This document shows positions 42,001 to 55,726 of a stretch of 64,000 nucleotides of DNA, piece by piece. The notes under the pieces were generated by a model. The model did not search any database. It was given only the letters and a program-made list of their open reading frames with translations, and was not told where the DNA came from. Both the position numbers and the translations under genes were made by a program. Origin of the DNA: Ianthella basta (lineage: Eukaryota > Porifera > Demospongiae > Verongiida > Ianthellidae); the NCBI GenBank assembly GCA_964019415.1, contig OZ025870.1:12750799-12814798 (forward strand), written 5' to 3'. Each line of letters begins with the position of its first letter. Position 1 is the first letter of the stretch.

Positions 42001-45000
42001 CTTACCTTGTCATATCTTGCCAAATCTTACCTTTTCATATCTTGCCTAATCTTACCTTATCTTACCTTGTCATATCTTGCCAAATCTTACCTTGTCATAT
42101 CTTGCCAAATCTTGCAAAATCTTACCTTGTCATATCTTGTCTAATCTTGTCAAATCTTACCTTGTCATATCTTGCCAAATCTTGCCTAATCTTAACTTGT
42201 CATATCTTGCCAAATCTTGCCAAATCTTACCTTTTCATATCTTGCCAAATCTTGCCAAATCTTACCTTGTCATATCTTGCCAAATCTTAGCTTGTCATAT
42301 CTTGCCAATTGCAAATCTTGCCAAATCTTACCTTGTCATATATTACCTAATCTTGCCTAAACTTACCTTGTCACATCTTACCTAATCTTGCCTAAACTTA
42401 CCTTGTCATATCTTTCCAAATCTTGCCAAATCTTACCCAGTCATATCTTGCCAAATCTTACCTTGTCATATCTTTTCAAATTTTGCCAAATCTTACCTTG
42501 TCATATCTTGCCAAATCTATCTTAATCTTATCTTGTCATATCTTGCCAAATCTTGCCAAATCTTACCTTGTCATATCTTGCCAATTGAAAATCTTACCTA
42601 GTCATATCTTGCCAAATCTCGCCAAATCTTACCTTGTCATATCTTGCCTAATCTTACTTAATCTTACCTTGTCATATCTTTCCAAATCTTGCCAAATATC
42701 ACCTTGTCATATCTTGCCTAATTTTGCTTAATCTTACCCTGTCATATCTTGCCAAATCTTGCCAAATCTTACCTTGTCATATCTTGCCAAATGTTGCCAA
42801 ATCTTGCCTAATCTTATTTTTTCATATCTTACCTAATCTTGCCTAATCTTACCTTGTCATATCTTGCCTAATCTTGCCTAATCTTATCTTGTCATATCTT
42901 GCCAAATCTTGCTTAATCTTACCGTGTCATATCTTGCCTAATCTTGCTTAATCTTACCTTGCCATCTTTTACCAAATCTGTCCAGATCTCACCTCGTCAT
43001 ATATTGCCTAATCTTACTTAATCTTACCTTGTCATATCTTGCCAATCTTACCTTGTCATATCTTGCCAAATCTTGCCAAATCTTACATTGTCATATCTTG
43101 CCAAATCTTGCATAATCTTACCTTGTCATATCTTGTCTAATCTTGACAAATCTTACCTTGTCATATCTTGCCAAATCTTGCAAAATCTTACCTTGTCATA
43201 TCTTGCCAAATCTTGCTTAATCTTACCTTGTCATATCTTGCCAAATCTTGCTTAATCTTACCTTGTCATATCTTGTCAAATCTTAGCTTGTCATATCTTG
43301 CCAATGGCAAATCTTACCAAATCTTACCTTGTCACATCTTACCGAATCTTGCCTAAACTTACCTTTTCACATCTTTTCAAATCTTGCCAAATCTTACCTT
43401 GTCATATCTTGCCAAATCTTTCTTAATCCTATCTTGTCATATCTTGCCAAATCTTGCTTAATCTTACCTTGTCATATCTTGCCAATTGCAAATCTTACCT
43501 AGTCATATCTTGCCAAATCTTGCCAAATCTTACCTTGTCATATCTTGCCTAATCTTACTTAATCTTACCTTGTCATATCTTTCCAAATCTTGCCAAATCT
43601 TACCTTGTCATATCTTGCCAAATCTTGCCTAATCTCACCTTGTCATATCTTGCCTAATCTTGCTTAATCTTGCCTTATCATATCTTGCCAAATGTTGCCA
43701 AATCTTACCTTGTCAGATCTTGCCAAATGTTGCTAAATTTTATCTTGTGATAACTTGCCAAATCGTGCCTAATCTTATATTGTCATATCTTACCAAATTT
43801 TGCCTAATCTTACCTTATCATATCTTGCCAAATCTTACCTTTTCATATCTTGCCTAATCTTACCTTATCTTACCTTGTCATATCTTGCCAAATCTTGCAA
43901 AATCTTACCTTGTCATATCTTGCAAATTGCAAATCTTGCCAAATCCTACGTTGTCATATCTTGCCTAATCTTGCCAAATCTTACCATGTCATATATAGCC
44001 AAATCTTGCCAAATCTTACCTTTTCATATCTTGCCTAATCTTACCTTATCTTGCCTTGTCATATCTTGCCAAAACTTGCCAAATCTTACCTAGTCATATC
44101 TTGCCAAAACTTGCCAAATCTTACCTTGTCATATCTTGCCAAATCTTGCTTAATCGTACCTAGTCATATCTTGCCAAATCTTGTCAAATCTTACCTTGTC
44201 ATATCTTGCCAAATGCAAATCTTGCCAAATCTTACCTTGTCATATCTTGCCTAATCTTACTTAATCTTACCTTGTCATATCTTTCCAAATCTTGCCAAAT
44301 CTTACCTAGTCATATCTTGCCAAATCTTGCCTAATCTCACCTTGTCATAACGTGCCAAAACTTGCTTAATCTTACCTTATCATATCTTGCCAAATCTTGC
44401 CAAATCTTACCTTGGCATATCTTGCCAATTGCAAATCTTGCCAAATCCTACCTTGTCATATCTTGCCTAATCTTGCCAAATCTTACCTTGTCATATATAG
44501 CCAAATCTTGCCTAATCTTTCCTTGTCATATCTTGCCAAATCTTACCTTGTCATATCTTGCCAGATCTTGCCTTGTCATATCTTGCCAAATCTTGCCAAA
44601 TCTTACCTTATCATATTTTGCCTAATCTTACCTTATCTTACATTGTCATATCTTGCCAAAACTTGCCAAATCTTACCTTGTCATATCTTGCCAAAACTTG
44701 TCAAATCTTACCTTGTCATATCCTGCCAAATTATGCCAAATCTTACCTTGTCATATCTTGCCAATTGCAAATCTTGCCTAATCCTACCTTGTCGTATCTT
44801 GCCTAATCTTATCTAAACTTTCTTTGTCATAACTTTCCAAATCTTGCCAAATCTTACCTTGTCATATCTTGCCAAATCTTGCCAAATCTTACCTTGTCAT
44901 ATCTTGCCAAATCTTGCCAAATCTTACCTTGTCATATCTTGCCTAATCCAGCCTAATTATATCTTGTCAAATCATGCCAAATCTTGCCAAATCTTACCTT

Positions 45001-45780
45001 GTCATATCTTGCCAAAACTTGCTTAATCTTACCTTGTCATACCTTGCCAGATCATGCCTTGTCACATTTTGCCAGATCTTACCTCGTCATATCTTGCCAA
45101 ATCTTTCCTAATCTTACTTGTCATATTTTGCCAAATCTTGCTTAATCTTATCTTGTCATATCTTGCCAAATCTTGCTTAATCTTACCTTGTCATATCTTG
45201 CCAAATCTTAGCTTGTCATATCTTGCCATTTGCAAATCTTGCCAAATCTTACCTTGTCACATCTTACCTTATCTTGCCTAAACTTACCTTGTCATATCTT
45301 TCCAAATCTTGCCACATCTTACCTTGTCATATCTTGCCAAATCTTGCCTAATCTTATATTGTCATATCTTACCTAATCTTGCCTAATCTTACCTTGTCAT
45401 ATCTTGCCTATTCTTGCCTAATCTTATCTTGTCATATCTTGCAAAATCTTGCTTAATCTTACCATGTCATATCTTGCCAAATCTTGCTTAATCTTACCTC
45501 GCCATCTTTTACCAAATCTGTCCAGATCTCACCTCGTCATATATTGCCTAATCTTACCTAATCTTACCTTGTCATATCTTGCCAAATCTTACCTTGTCAT
45601 ATCTTGCCAAATCTTGCATGATCTTGCCTTGTCATATCTTGTCATATCTTGCCTAATCTTGCCAAATCTTACCTTGTCAGATCTTGCCAAATCTTGCCAA
45701 ATCTTACCTTGTCATATCTTACCTTATCTTGCCTAAACTTACCTTGTCATATCTTTCCAAATCTTGCCTAATCTTACCTT

Positions 45781-46965
45781 GTCATATCTTGCCAAATCTT
45801 TCTTAATCTTACCCTGTCATATCTTGCCAAATCTTGCCAAATCTTACCTTGTCATATCTTGCCAATTGCAAATCTTTCCAAATCTTATCTTGTCATATCT
45901 TGCCTAATCTTGCCTATTCTTACCTTGTCATATCTTGCCAAATCTTGCTTAATCTTACCTAGCCATATCTTGCTAAATCTTGCCAAATCTTACCTTGTCA
46001 TATCTTGCCAATTGCAAATCTTGCCAAATCTTATCTTGTCATATCTTTCCAAATCTTGCCAACTCTTACCTAGTCATATCTTGCCAAATCTTGCCAAATC
46101 TTACCTTGTCATATCTTGCCTAATCTTGTCTAATTTTACCTTGTCAAATCTTTCCAAATCTTACCTTGTCATATCTTGCCAAATTTTGCTTAATCATACC
46201 TCGTCATACCTTGCCAGATCATACCTCGTCACATCTTGCCAGATCTTACCTCGTCATACCTTGCCAAATCTTGCTTAATCTTATCTTGTCATATCTTGCC
46301 AAATCTTGCTTAATCTTACCTTGTCTTATCTTGCTAAATCTTGCCTAATCTTACCTTGTCATATCTTTCCAAATCTTGCTTAATCTTACCTTGTCATATC
46401 TTGCCAAATCTTTCTTAATCTTACCCTGTCATATCTTGCCAAATCTTGCCAAATCTTACCTTGTCATATCTTGCCAATTGCAAATCTTTCCAAATCTTAT
46501 CTTGTCATATCTTGCCTAATCTTGCCTATTCTTACCTTGTCATATCTTGCCAAATCTTGCTTAATCTTACCTAGCCATATCTTGCTAAATCTTGCCAAAT
46601 CTTACCTTGTCATATCTTGCCAATTGCAAATCTTGCCAAATCTTATCTTGTCATATCTTTCCAAATCTTGCCAAATCTTACCTCGTCATATCTTGCCAAA
46701 TCTTGCCAAATCTTACCTTGTCATATCTTGCCTAATCTTGTCTAATTTTACCTTGTCAAATCTTTCCAAATCTTACCTTGTCATATCTTGCCAAATTTTG
46801 CTTAATCATACCTCGTCATACCTTGCCAGATCATACCTCGTCACATCTTGCCAGATCTTACCTCGTCATACCTTGCCAAATCTTGCTTAATCTTATCTTG
46901 TCATATCTTGCCAAATCTTGCTTAATCTTACCTTGTCTTATCTTGCTAAATCTTGCCTAATCTTA
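45781..46965 (+). repeat. 612-bp tandem duplication within the satellite
   Basis: 45781-46392 is repeated from 46393 at an offset of 612 bp, with shared markers AATCTTTCCAAATC, TTGCCTATTC, CTAGCCATATC and CATACCTTGCCAGATC. Confidence 0.88.
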
Positions 46966-47429
46966 CCTTGTCACATCTTGCCAAATCTTGCTTAATCTTA
47001 CCTTGTCATATCTTGCCAAATCTTACTTAATCTTACCTTGTCATATCTTGCCAAATCTTGCTTAATCTTACCTTGTCATATCTTGCCAAATCTTGCTTAA
47101 TCTTACCTTGTCTTATCTTGCTAAATCTTGCCTAATCTTACCTTGTCATATCTTGCCAAATCTTGCTTAATCTTACCTTGTCATATCTTGCCAAATCTTA
47201 CTTAATCTTACCTTGTCATATCTTGCCTAATCTTGTTTAATCTTACCTTGTCATATCTTGCCAAATCTTAGCTTGTTATTTCTTGCCAATTGCAAATCTT
47301 GCCAAATCTTACCTTGTCATATCTTACCTAATCTTGCCTAAACTTACCGTGTCATATCTTTCCAAATCTTGCCAAATCTTACCTTGTCATATCTTGCCAA
47401 ATCTTTCTTAATCTTTCCCTGTCATATCT

Positions 47430-48190
47430 TGCCAAATCTTGCTTAATCTTACCTTGTCATATGTTGCCAAATCTTGCCAAATATTACCTTGTCATATCTT
47501 GCCAATTGCAAATCTTGCCAAATCTTACCTTGTTATACCTTGCCTACTTACCTTGTCATATCTTTCCAAATCTTGCCAAATCTTACCTTGTCAAATTACC
47601 AAATTTTGCCTATTTTTACTAATTTACCAAATTTTGCCTAATCTCACTTTGTCATATCTTGCCTAATCTTGCTTAATCTTACCTTGTCATATCTTGCCAA
47701 ATGTTGCCAAATCTTACCTTTTCATATCTTGCCAAATCTTGCCTAATGTTATATTGTCATATCTTACCTAATCTTGCCTAATCTTACCTTGTCATATCTT
47801 GCCTAATCTTGCTGAATCTTACCTTGTCATATCTTGCCAAATCTTGCCAAATATTACCTTGTCATATCTTGCCAATTGCAAATCTTGCCAAATCTTACCT
47901 TGTTATACCTTGCCTACTTACCTTGTCATATCTTTCCAAATCTTGCCAAATCTTACCTTGTCAAATTACCAAATTTTGCCTATTTTTACTAATTTACCAA
48001 ATTTTGCCTAATCTCACCTTGTCATATCTTGCCTAATCTTGCTTAATCTTACCTTGTCATATCTTGCCAAATGTTGCCAAATCTTACCTTTTCATATCTT
48101 GCCAAATCTTGCCCAATGTTATATTGTCATATCTTACCTAATCTTGCCTAATCTTACCTTGTCATATCTTACCTAATCTTGCTGAATCTT
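47430..48190 (+). repeat. 370-bp tandem duplication with a degenerate AT-rich core
   Basis: Two copies at an offset of 370 bp each carry a stretch that departs from the unit: TCAAATTACCAAATTTTGCC, then TATTTTTACTAATTTACC, at about 47591-47640 and 47961-48010. This is the most diverged satellite stretch outside the foreign island. Confidence 0.88.
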
Positions 48191-51100
48191 ACCTTGTCAT
48201 ATCTTGCCTAATCTTGCTTAATCTTACCATGTCATATCTTGCCAAATCTTCCTTAATCTTACCTTGTCATCTTTTACCAAATCTGGCCAGATCTCACCTC
48301 GTCATATATTGCCTAATCTTGCCTAATCTTACCTTGTCATATCTTGCCAAATCTTACCTTGTCATATCTTGCCAAATCTTGCCAAATCTTACCTTGTCAT
48401 ATCTTGCCAAATCTTGCTTAATCTTACCTTGTCATATCTTGCCTAATCTTGCCAAATCTTACCTTGTCATATCTTGCCAAATCTTGCCAAATCTTACCTT
48501 GTCATATCTTGCCAAATCTTTCCTTGTCATATCTTGCCAAATCTTACCTTGTCATATCTTGCCAGATCTTACCTTGTCATATCTTGCCAAATCTTGCCTA
48601 ATCTTACCTTGTCATATCTTGCCAATTGCAAATCTTGCCAAATCTTACCTTGTCATATCTTGCCTAATCTTACCTAATCTTATCTTGTCATATCTTTCCA
48701 AATCTTGCCAAATCTTACCTTGTCATATCTTGCCAAATCTTGCCAAATCTAACCTTGTCATATCTTGCCTAATCTTGCCTAATTTTACCTTGTCAGATCT
48801 GTCCAAATCTTACCTTGCCATATCTTGCCAAATTTTTCTTAATCTTACCTCGTCATACCTTGCCAGATCATACCTCGTCACATCTAGCCAGATCTTACCT
48901 CGTCATATCTTGCCAAATCTTTCCTAATCTTACTTGTCATATCTTGCTAAATCTTGCTTAATCTTATCTTGTCGTATCTTGCCTACTCTTGCTTAATCTT
49001 GCCTTGTCTGATCTTGCCAAATCTTGCCTAATCTTACCTTGACATATCTTGCTTAATCTTACCTTGTCATATCTTGCCAAATCTTACTTAATCTTACCTT
49101 GTCATATCTTGCCTAATCTTGTTTAATCTTACCTTGTCATATCTTGCCAAATCTTAGCTTGTTATATCTTGCCAATTGCAAATCTTGCCAATCTTACCTT
49201 GTCATATCTTACCTAATCTTGCCTAAACTTACCTTGTCATATCTTTCCAAATCTTGACAAATCTTACCTTGTCATATCTTGCCAAATCTTTCTTAATCTT
49301 ACCCTGTCATATCTTGCCAAATCTTGCTTAATCTTACCTAGTCATATCTTGCCTTAATCTTGCCAAATATTGCCTTGTCATATCTTGCCAATTGCAAAAC
49401 TTGCCAAATCTTACCTTGTCATATCTTGCCTACTTACCTTGTTATATCTTTCCAAATCTTGCCAAATCTAACCTTGTCATATCTTGCCAAATCTTGCTTA
49501 ATCTCACCTTGTCATATCTTGCCTAATCTTGCTTAATCTTACCTTGTCAAATCTTGCCAAATGTTGCCAAATCTAACCTTGTCATATCTTGCCAAATCTT
49601 GCCTAATGTTATATTGTCATATCTTACCTAATCTTGCCTAATTTTACCTTGTCATATCTTGCCAAATCTTGCCTAATCTTACCTTGTCATATCTTGCCAA
49701 ATCTTGCTTAATCTCACCTTGTCATATCTTGCCAAATCTTCCTTAATCTTACCTTGTCATCGTTTACCTAATCTGGCCAGATCTCACCTCGTCATATATT
49801 GCCTAATCTTGCCTAATCTTACCTTGTCATATCTTGCCAAATCTTACCTTGTCATATCTTGCCAAATCTTGCCAAATCTTACCTTGTCATATCTTGCCTA
49901 ATCTTACCAAATCTTACCTTGTCATATCTTGCCAAATCTTGCCAAATCTTACCTTTTCATATCTTGCCTAATCTTACCTTGCCAAATCTTTCCAAATCTT
50001 ACCTTTTCATATCTTGCCTTATCTTACCTTGTCATATCTTGCCAAATCTTGCCAAATCTTATCTTGTCATATCTTGCCAGATCTTACCTTGTCATATCTT
50101 GCCAAATCTTGCCTAATCTCACCTTGTCATATCTTGCCTAATCTTGCTTAATCTTACCTTGTCAAATCTTGCTAAATGTTGCCAAATCTTACCTTTTCAT
50201 ATCTTGCCAAATCTTGCCTAATCTTATATTGTCATATCTTACCTAATCTTGCCTAATCTTACCTTGTCATATCTTGCCTAATCTTGCTGAATCTTACCTT
50301 GTCATATCTTGCCTAATCTTGCTTAATCTCACCTTGTCATATCTTGCCAAATCTTCTTTAATCTTTCCTTGTCATCGTTTACCAAATCTGGCCAGATCTC
50401 ACCTCGTCATATATTGCCTAATCTTGCCTAATCTTACCTTGTCATATCTTGCCAAATCTTACCTTGTCATATCTTGCCAAATCTTGCCAAATCTTACCTT
50501 GTTATATCTTGCCAAATCTTGCCAAATCTTACCTTGTCATATCTTGCCTAATCTTGCCAAATCTTGCCTTGTCATATCTTGCCATATCTTGCCAAATCTT
50601 ACCTTTTCATATCTTGCCTAATCTTACCTTATCTTGCCTTGTCATATCTTGCCAAAACTTGCCAAATCTTACCTAGTCATATCTTGCCAAAACTTGCCAA
50701 ATCTTACCTTGTCATATCTTGCCAAATCTTGCTTAATCGTACCTAGTCATATCTTGCCAAATCTTGTCAAATCTTACCTTGTCATATCTTGCCAAATGCA
50801 AATCTTGCCAAATCTTACCTTATCATATCTTGCCAGATCTTACCTTGTCATGTCTTGCCAAATCCTGCCAAATCTTACCTTTTCATATCTTGCCTTATCT
50901 TACATTATCTTACCTTGTCATATCTAGCCAAATCTTGCCAAATCTTACCTTGTCATATCTTGCCAGATCTAACCTTGTCATATCTTGCCAAATCTTGCCA
51001 AATCTTGCCTTGTCATATCTTGCCAATGCAAATCTTGCCAAATCTTACCTTGTCATATCTTGCCTAATCTTACCTAATCTTTCTTTGTCATATCTTTCCG

Positions 51101-54100
51101 AATATTGCCAAGTCTTACCTTGTCATATCTTGCCAAATTTTACCCTGTCATATCTTGCCTCATCTTGCCTAATTTTACCTTGTCAAATCTTGCCAAATCT
51201 TGCTAAATCTTACCTTGTCATATCTTTCCATATCATACCCAATCTTACCTTGTCATATCTTGCCAAATCTTTCTTAATTTTACCCTGTCATATCTTGCCA
51301 AATCTTGCCAAATCTTACATTGTCATACCTTGCCAATTGCAAATCTTGCCAAATCTTATCTTGTCACATCTTGCCTAATCTTGCCTAATCTTACCTTGTC
51401 ATATCTTGCCAATTGCAAATCTTGCCAAATCTAACCTTGTCATATCTTGCCTAATCTTACCTTGTCAGATCTTGCCAAATCTTACCAAATCTTACCTTGT
51501 CATATCTTGCTAATTGCAAATCTTGCCTAATCTTACTTAATCTTTCCTTGTTATATCTTGCCAAATCTTGCCAAATCTTACCTTGTCATATCTTGCCTAA
51601 TCTTGCCTAATCTCACCTTGTCATATCTTGCCTAATCTTGCTTAATCTTACCTTGTCATATCTTGCCAAATCTTGCCAAATCTTACCTTGTCATATCTTG
51701 CCAAATCTTGCCTAATCTTATATTGTCATATCTTACCTAATCTTGCCTATTCTTACCTTGTCATATCTTGCCTATTCGTGCCTAATCTTACCTTGTAACA
51801 TCTTGCCAAATCTTGCTTAATCTTACCTTGTCATATCTTGCCTAATCTTGCCTAATCTTATATTGTCATATCTTACCTAATCTTGCCTATTCTTACCTTG
51901 TCATATCTTGCCTATTCGTGCCTAATCTTACCTTGTCACATCTTGCCAAACCTTGCTTAATCTTACCTTGTCATATCTTGCCTAATCTTGCCAAATCTTA
52001 CCTTGTCATATCTTGCCAAATCTTGCCAAATCTTACATAGTCATATCTTGCCTAATCTTTCCTTGTCATATCTTGCCATATCTTACCTTGTCATATCTTG
52101 CCAGATCTTACCTTGTCTTATCTTGCCAAATCTTGCCAAATCTTACCTTTTATTATCTTGCCAAATCTTGCCAAATCTTACCTTGTCATATCTTGCCATA
52201 TCTTACCTTGTCATATCTTGCCAAATCTTGCTTAATCGTACCTAGTCATATATACCTTTCCAAATCTTGCCAAATCTTACCTTGTCATATCTTACCAATG
52301 CAAATCTTGCCAAATCTTACCTTGTCATATCTTGCCTAATCTTACCTAATCTTTCTTTGTCATATCTTTCCAAATCTTGCCAAATCTTATCTTGTAATAT
52401 CTTGCCAAATCTTACCCTGTCATATCTTGCCTAATCTTGTCTAATTTTACCTTGTCCTATCATTCCAAATCTTGCCAAATCTTACCTTGTCATATCTTGC
52501 CAAATCTTCCTTAATCTTACCTAGTCATACCTTGCCAGATCACACCTCGTCACATCTTGCCAGATCTTACCCCGTCATATCTTGCCAAATCTTTCCTAAT
52601 CTTACTTGTCATATCTTGCCAAATCTTGCTTAATCTTATCTTGTCATATCTTGCCAAATCTTGCTTAATCTTACCTTGTCTTATCTTGCCAAATCTTGCC
52701 AAATCTTACCTTGTCATATCTTGCCAAATCTTGCCAAATCTTGCTTAATCTTACCCTGTCATATCTTGCCAAATCTTGCCAAATCTTACCTTGTCATATC
52801 TTGCCAATTGCAAATCTTGCCAAATCTTATCTTGTCATATCTTGCCTAATCTTGCCTAATCTTACCTTGTCATATCTTTACAAATCTTGCTTAATCTTAC
52901 CTAGTCATATCTTGCTAAATCTGGCCAAATCTTACCTTGTCATATCTTGCCTAATCTTACCTAATCTTATCTTGTCATATCTTTCCAAATCTTGCCAAAT
53001 CTTACCTTGTCATATCTTGCCAAATCTTGCCAAATCTTACCTTGTCATATCTTACCTAATCTTGCCTAATTTTACCTTGTCAAATCTTTCCAAATCTTAC
53101 CTTGTCATATCTTGCCAAATTTTGCTTAATCTTACCTCGTCATACCTTGCCAGATCATACCTCGTCACATCTATCCAGATCTTTCCTCGTCATATCTTGC
53201 CAAATCTTTCCTAATTTTACTTGTCATATCTTGCCAAATCTTGCTTAATCTTATCTTGTCATATCTTGCCAAATCTTGCTTAATCTTGCCTTGTCTTATC
53301 TTGCCAAATCTTGCCTAATTTACCTTGTCATATCTTGTCAAATCTTGCTTAATCTTACCTTGTCATATCTTGCCAAATCTTACTTAATCTTACCTTGTCA
53401 TATCTTGCCAAATCTTGTTTAATCTTACCTTGTCATATCTTGCCAAATCTTGCCTAATCTTATATTGTCATATCTTACCTAATCTTGCCTAATTTTACCT
53501 TGTCATATATATCTTGCCTAATCTTGCTGAATCTTACCTTGTCATATCTTGCCAAATCTTGCTTAATCTTACCTTGTCATATCTTGCCAAATCTTCCTTA
53601 ATCTTACCTTGTCATCGTTTACCAAATCTGGCCAGATCTCACCTCGTCATATTCTGCCTAATCTTGCCTAATCTTACCTTGTCATATCTTGCCAAAACTT
53701 ACCTTGTCATATCTTGCCAAATCTTGCCAAATCTTACTTTGTCATATCTTGCCAAATCTTGCAAAATCTTACCTTGTCATATCTTGCCTAATCTTGCCAA
53801 ATCTTGCCTTGTCATATCTTGCCAAATCTTGCCAAATCTTACCTTGTCATATCTTGCCAAATCTTGCCAAATCTTACATTGTCATACCTTGCCAATTGCA
53901 AATCTTGCCAAATCTTATCTTGTCATATCTTGCCTAATCTTGCCTAATCTTACCTTGTCATATCTTGCCAAATCTTGCTTAATCTTACCTTGTCATATCT
54001 TGCCAATTGCAAATCTTGCCAAATCTAACCTTGTCATATCTTGCCTAATCTTACCTTATCAGATCTTGCCAAATCTTGCCAAATCTTACCTTGTCATATC

Positions 54101-55726
54101 TTGCCAATTGCAAATCTTGCCAAATCTAACCTTGTCATATCTTGCCTAATCTTACTTAATCTTACCTTGTTATATCTTGCCAAATCTTGCCAAATCTTAC
54201 CTTGTCATATCTTGCCAAATCTTGCCTAATCTCACCTTGTCATATCTTGCCTAATCTTGCTTAATCTTACCTGGTCATATCTTGCCAAATCTTGCCAAAT
54301 CTTACCTTGTCATATCTTGCCAAATGTTGCCAAATCTTACCTTGTCATATCTTGCCTAATCTTGCCTAATCTTATATTGTCATATCTTACCTAATCTTGC
54401 CAAATCTTACCTTGTCATATCTTGCCTAATCTTGCTTAATCTTACTTTGTCATATCTTGCCAAATCTTGCTTAATCTTACCTTGTCATATCTTGCCTAAT
54501 CTTGCCAAATCTTACCTAGTCATATCTTGCCTAATCTTTCCTTGTCATACCTTGCCAAATCTTACCTTGCCATATCTTGCCAGATCTTACCTTGTCATAT
54601 CTTGCCAAATCTTGCCAAATCTTACCTTTTCTTACCTTGCCTAATCTTACCTTATCTTACCTTGTCATATCTTGCCAAATCTTGCCAAATCTTACCTTGT
54701 CATATCTTACCAGATCTTACCTTGTCATATCTTGCCAAATCTTGCTTAATCTTACCTTGTCATATCTTACCAGATCTTACCCTGTCATAACTTGCCAAAT
54801 CTTTCTTAATCGTACCTAGTCATATCTTGCCAAATCTTGCCAAATCTTACCTTGTCATATCTTGCCAATGCAAATTTTGCCAAATCTTACCTTGTCATAT
54901 CTTGCCTAATCTTACCTAATCTTTCTTTGTCATATCTTTCCAAATCTTGCCAAATCTTACCTTGTCATATCTTGCCAAATCTTACCCTGTCATATCTTGC
55001 CTAATCTTGTCTAATTTTACCTTGTCAAATCTTGCCAAATCTTGCCAAATCTGACCTTGTCATATCTTGCCAAATCTTCCTTAATCTTACCTAGTCATAC
55101 CTTGCCAGATCATACTTCGTCACATCTTGCCAGATCTTACCCCGTCATATCTTGCCAAATCTTTCCTAATCTTACTTGTCATATCTTGCCAAATCTTGCT
55201 TAATCTTATCTTGTCATATCTTGCCAAATCTTGCTTAATCTTATCTTGTCTTATCTTGCCAAATCTTGCCAAATCTTACCTTGTCATATCTTGCCAAATC
55301 TTGCTTAATCTTACTTTGTCATAACTTGCCAAATCATGCCAAATCTTACCTTGTCATATCTTGCCAAATCTTGCTTAATCTTACCTTGCCATATCTTGCC
55401 AAATCTTAGCTTGTCATATCTTGCCAATTGCAAATCTTGCCAAATCTTACCTTATCTTGCCTAAACTTACCTTGTCATATCTTTCCAAATCTTGCCAAAT
55501 CTTGCTTAATCTTACCCTGTCATATCTTGCCAAATCTTACCTTGTCATATCTTGCCAATTGCAAATCTTGCCAAATCTTATCTTGTCATATCTTGCCTAA
55601 TCTTGCCTAATCTTACCTTGTCATATCTTTCCAAATCTTGCTTAATCTTACCTAGTCATATCTTGCCAAATCTGGCCAAATCTTACCTTGTCATATCTTG
55701 CCAATTGCTAATCTTGCCAAATCTTA

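Larger units (their letters stand above)
6351..55726 (+). repeat. 49.4-kb composite 35-bp satellite array
   Basis: The basic unit is the 15-mer TCTTACCTTGTCATA followed by two copies of the 10-mer TCTTGCCAAA (35 bp). Common variants drop one 10-mer (25 bp), change the 10-mer to TCTTGCCTAA, TCTTGCTTAA or TCTTGCCAGA, or replace it with TCTTGCCAATTGCAAA (16 bp). If all units were 35 bp the array would hold about 1,400 of them. The left 4 kb is rich in CCAGATC and CTCGTC variants and short units; CAATTG units become frequent from about 10.8 kb. Apart from one inversion the orientation is constant. No gene is visible inside. The + strand unit contains no TAA, TAG or TGA in any register, which explains the long ORFs seen there. 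The array sits between IDH copy B and TRAF-like gene 2, whose 3' ends converge on it. Confidence 0.97.

Noticed and set aside
6351-55726. CRISPR array
   Set aside because: There are no unique spacers between constant repeats; units are contiguous and eukaryotic genes flank the array.
6351-55726. Telomeric repeat or rDNA spacer
   Set aside because: The unit does not resemble TTAGGG-type telomere repeats, and no rRNA sequence is present. The array is interstitial between duplicated gene parts.
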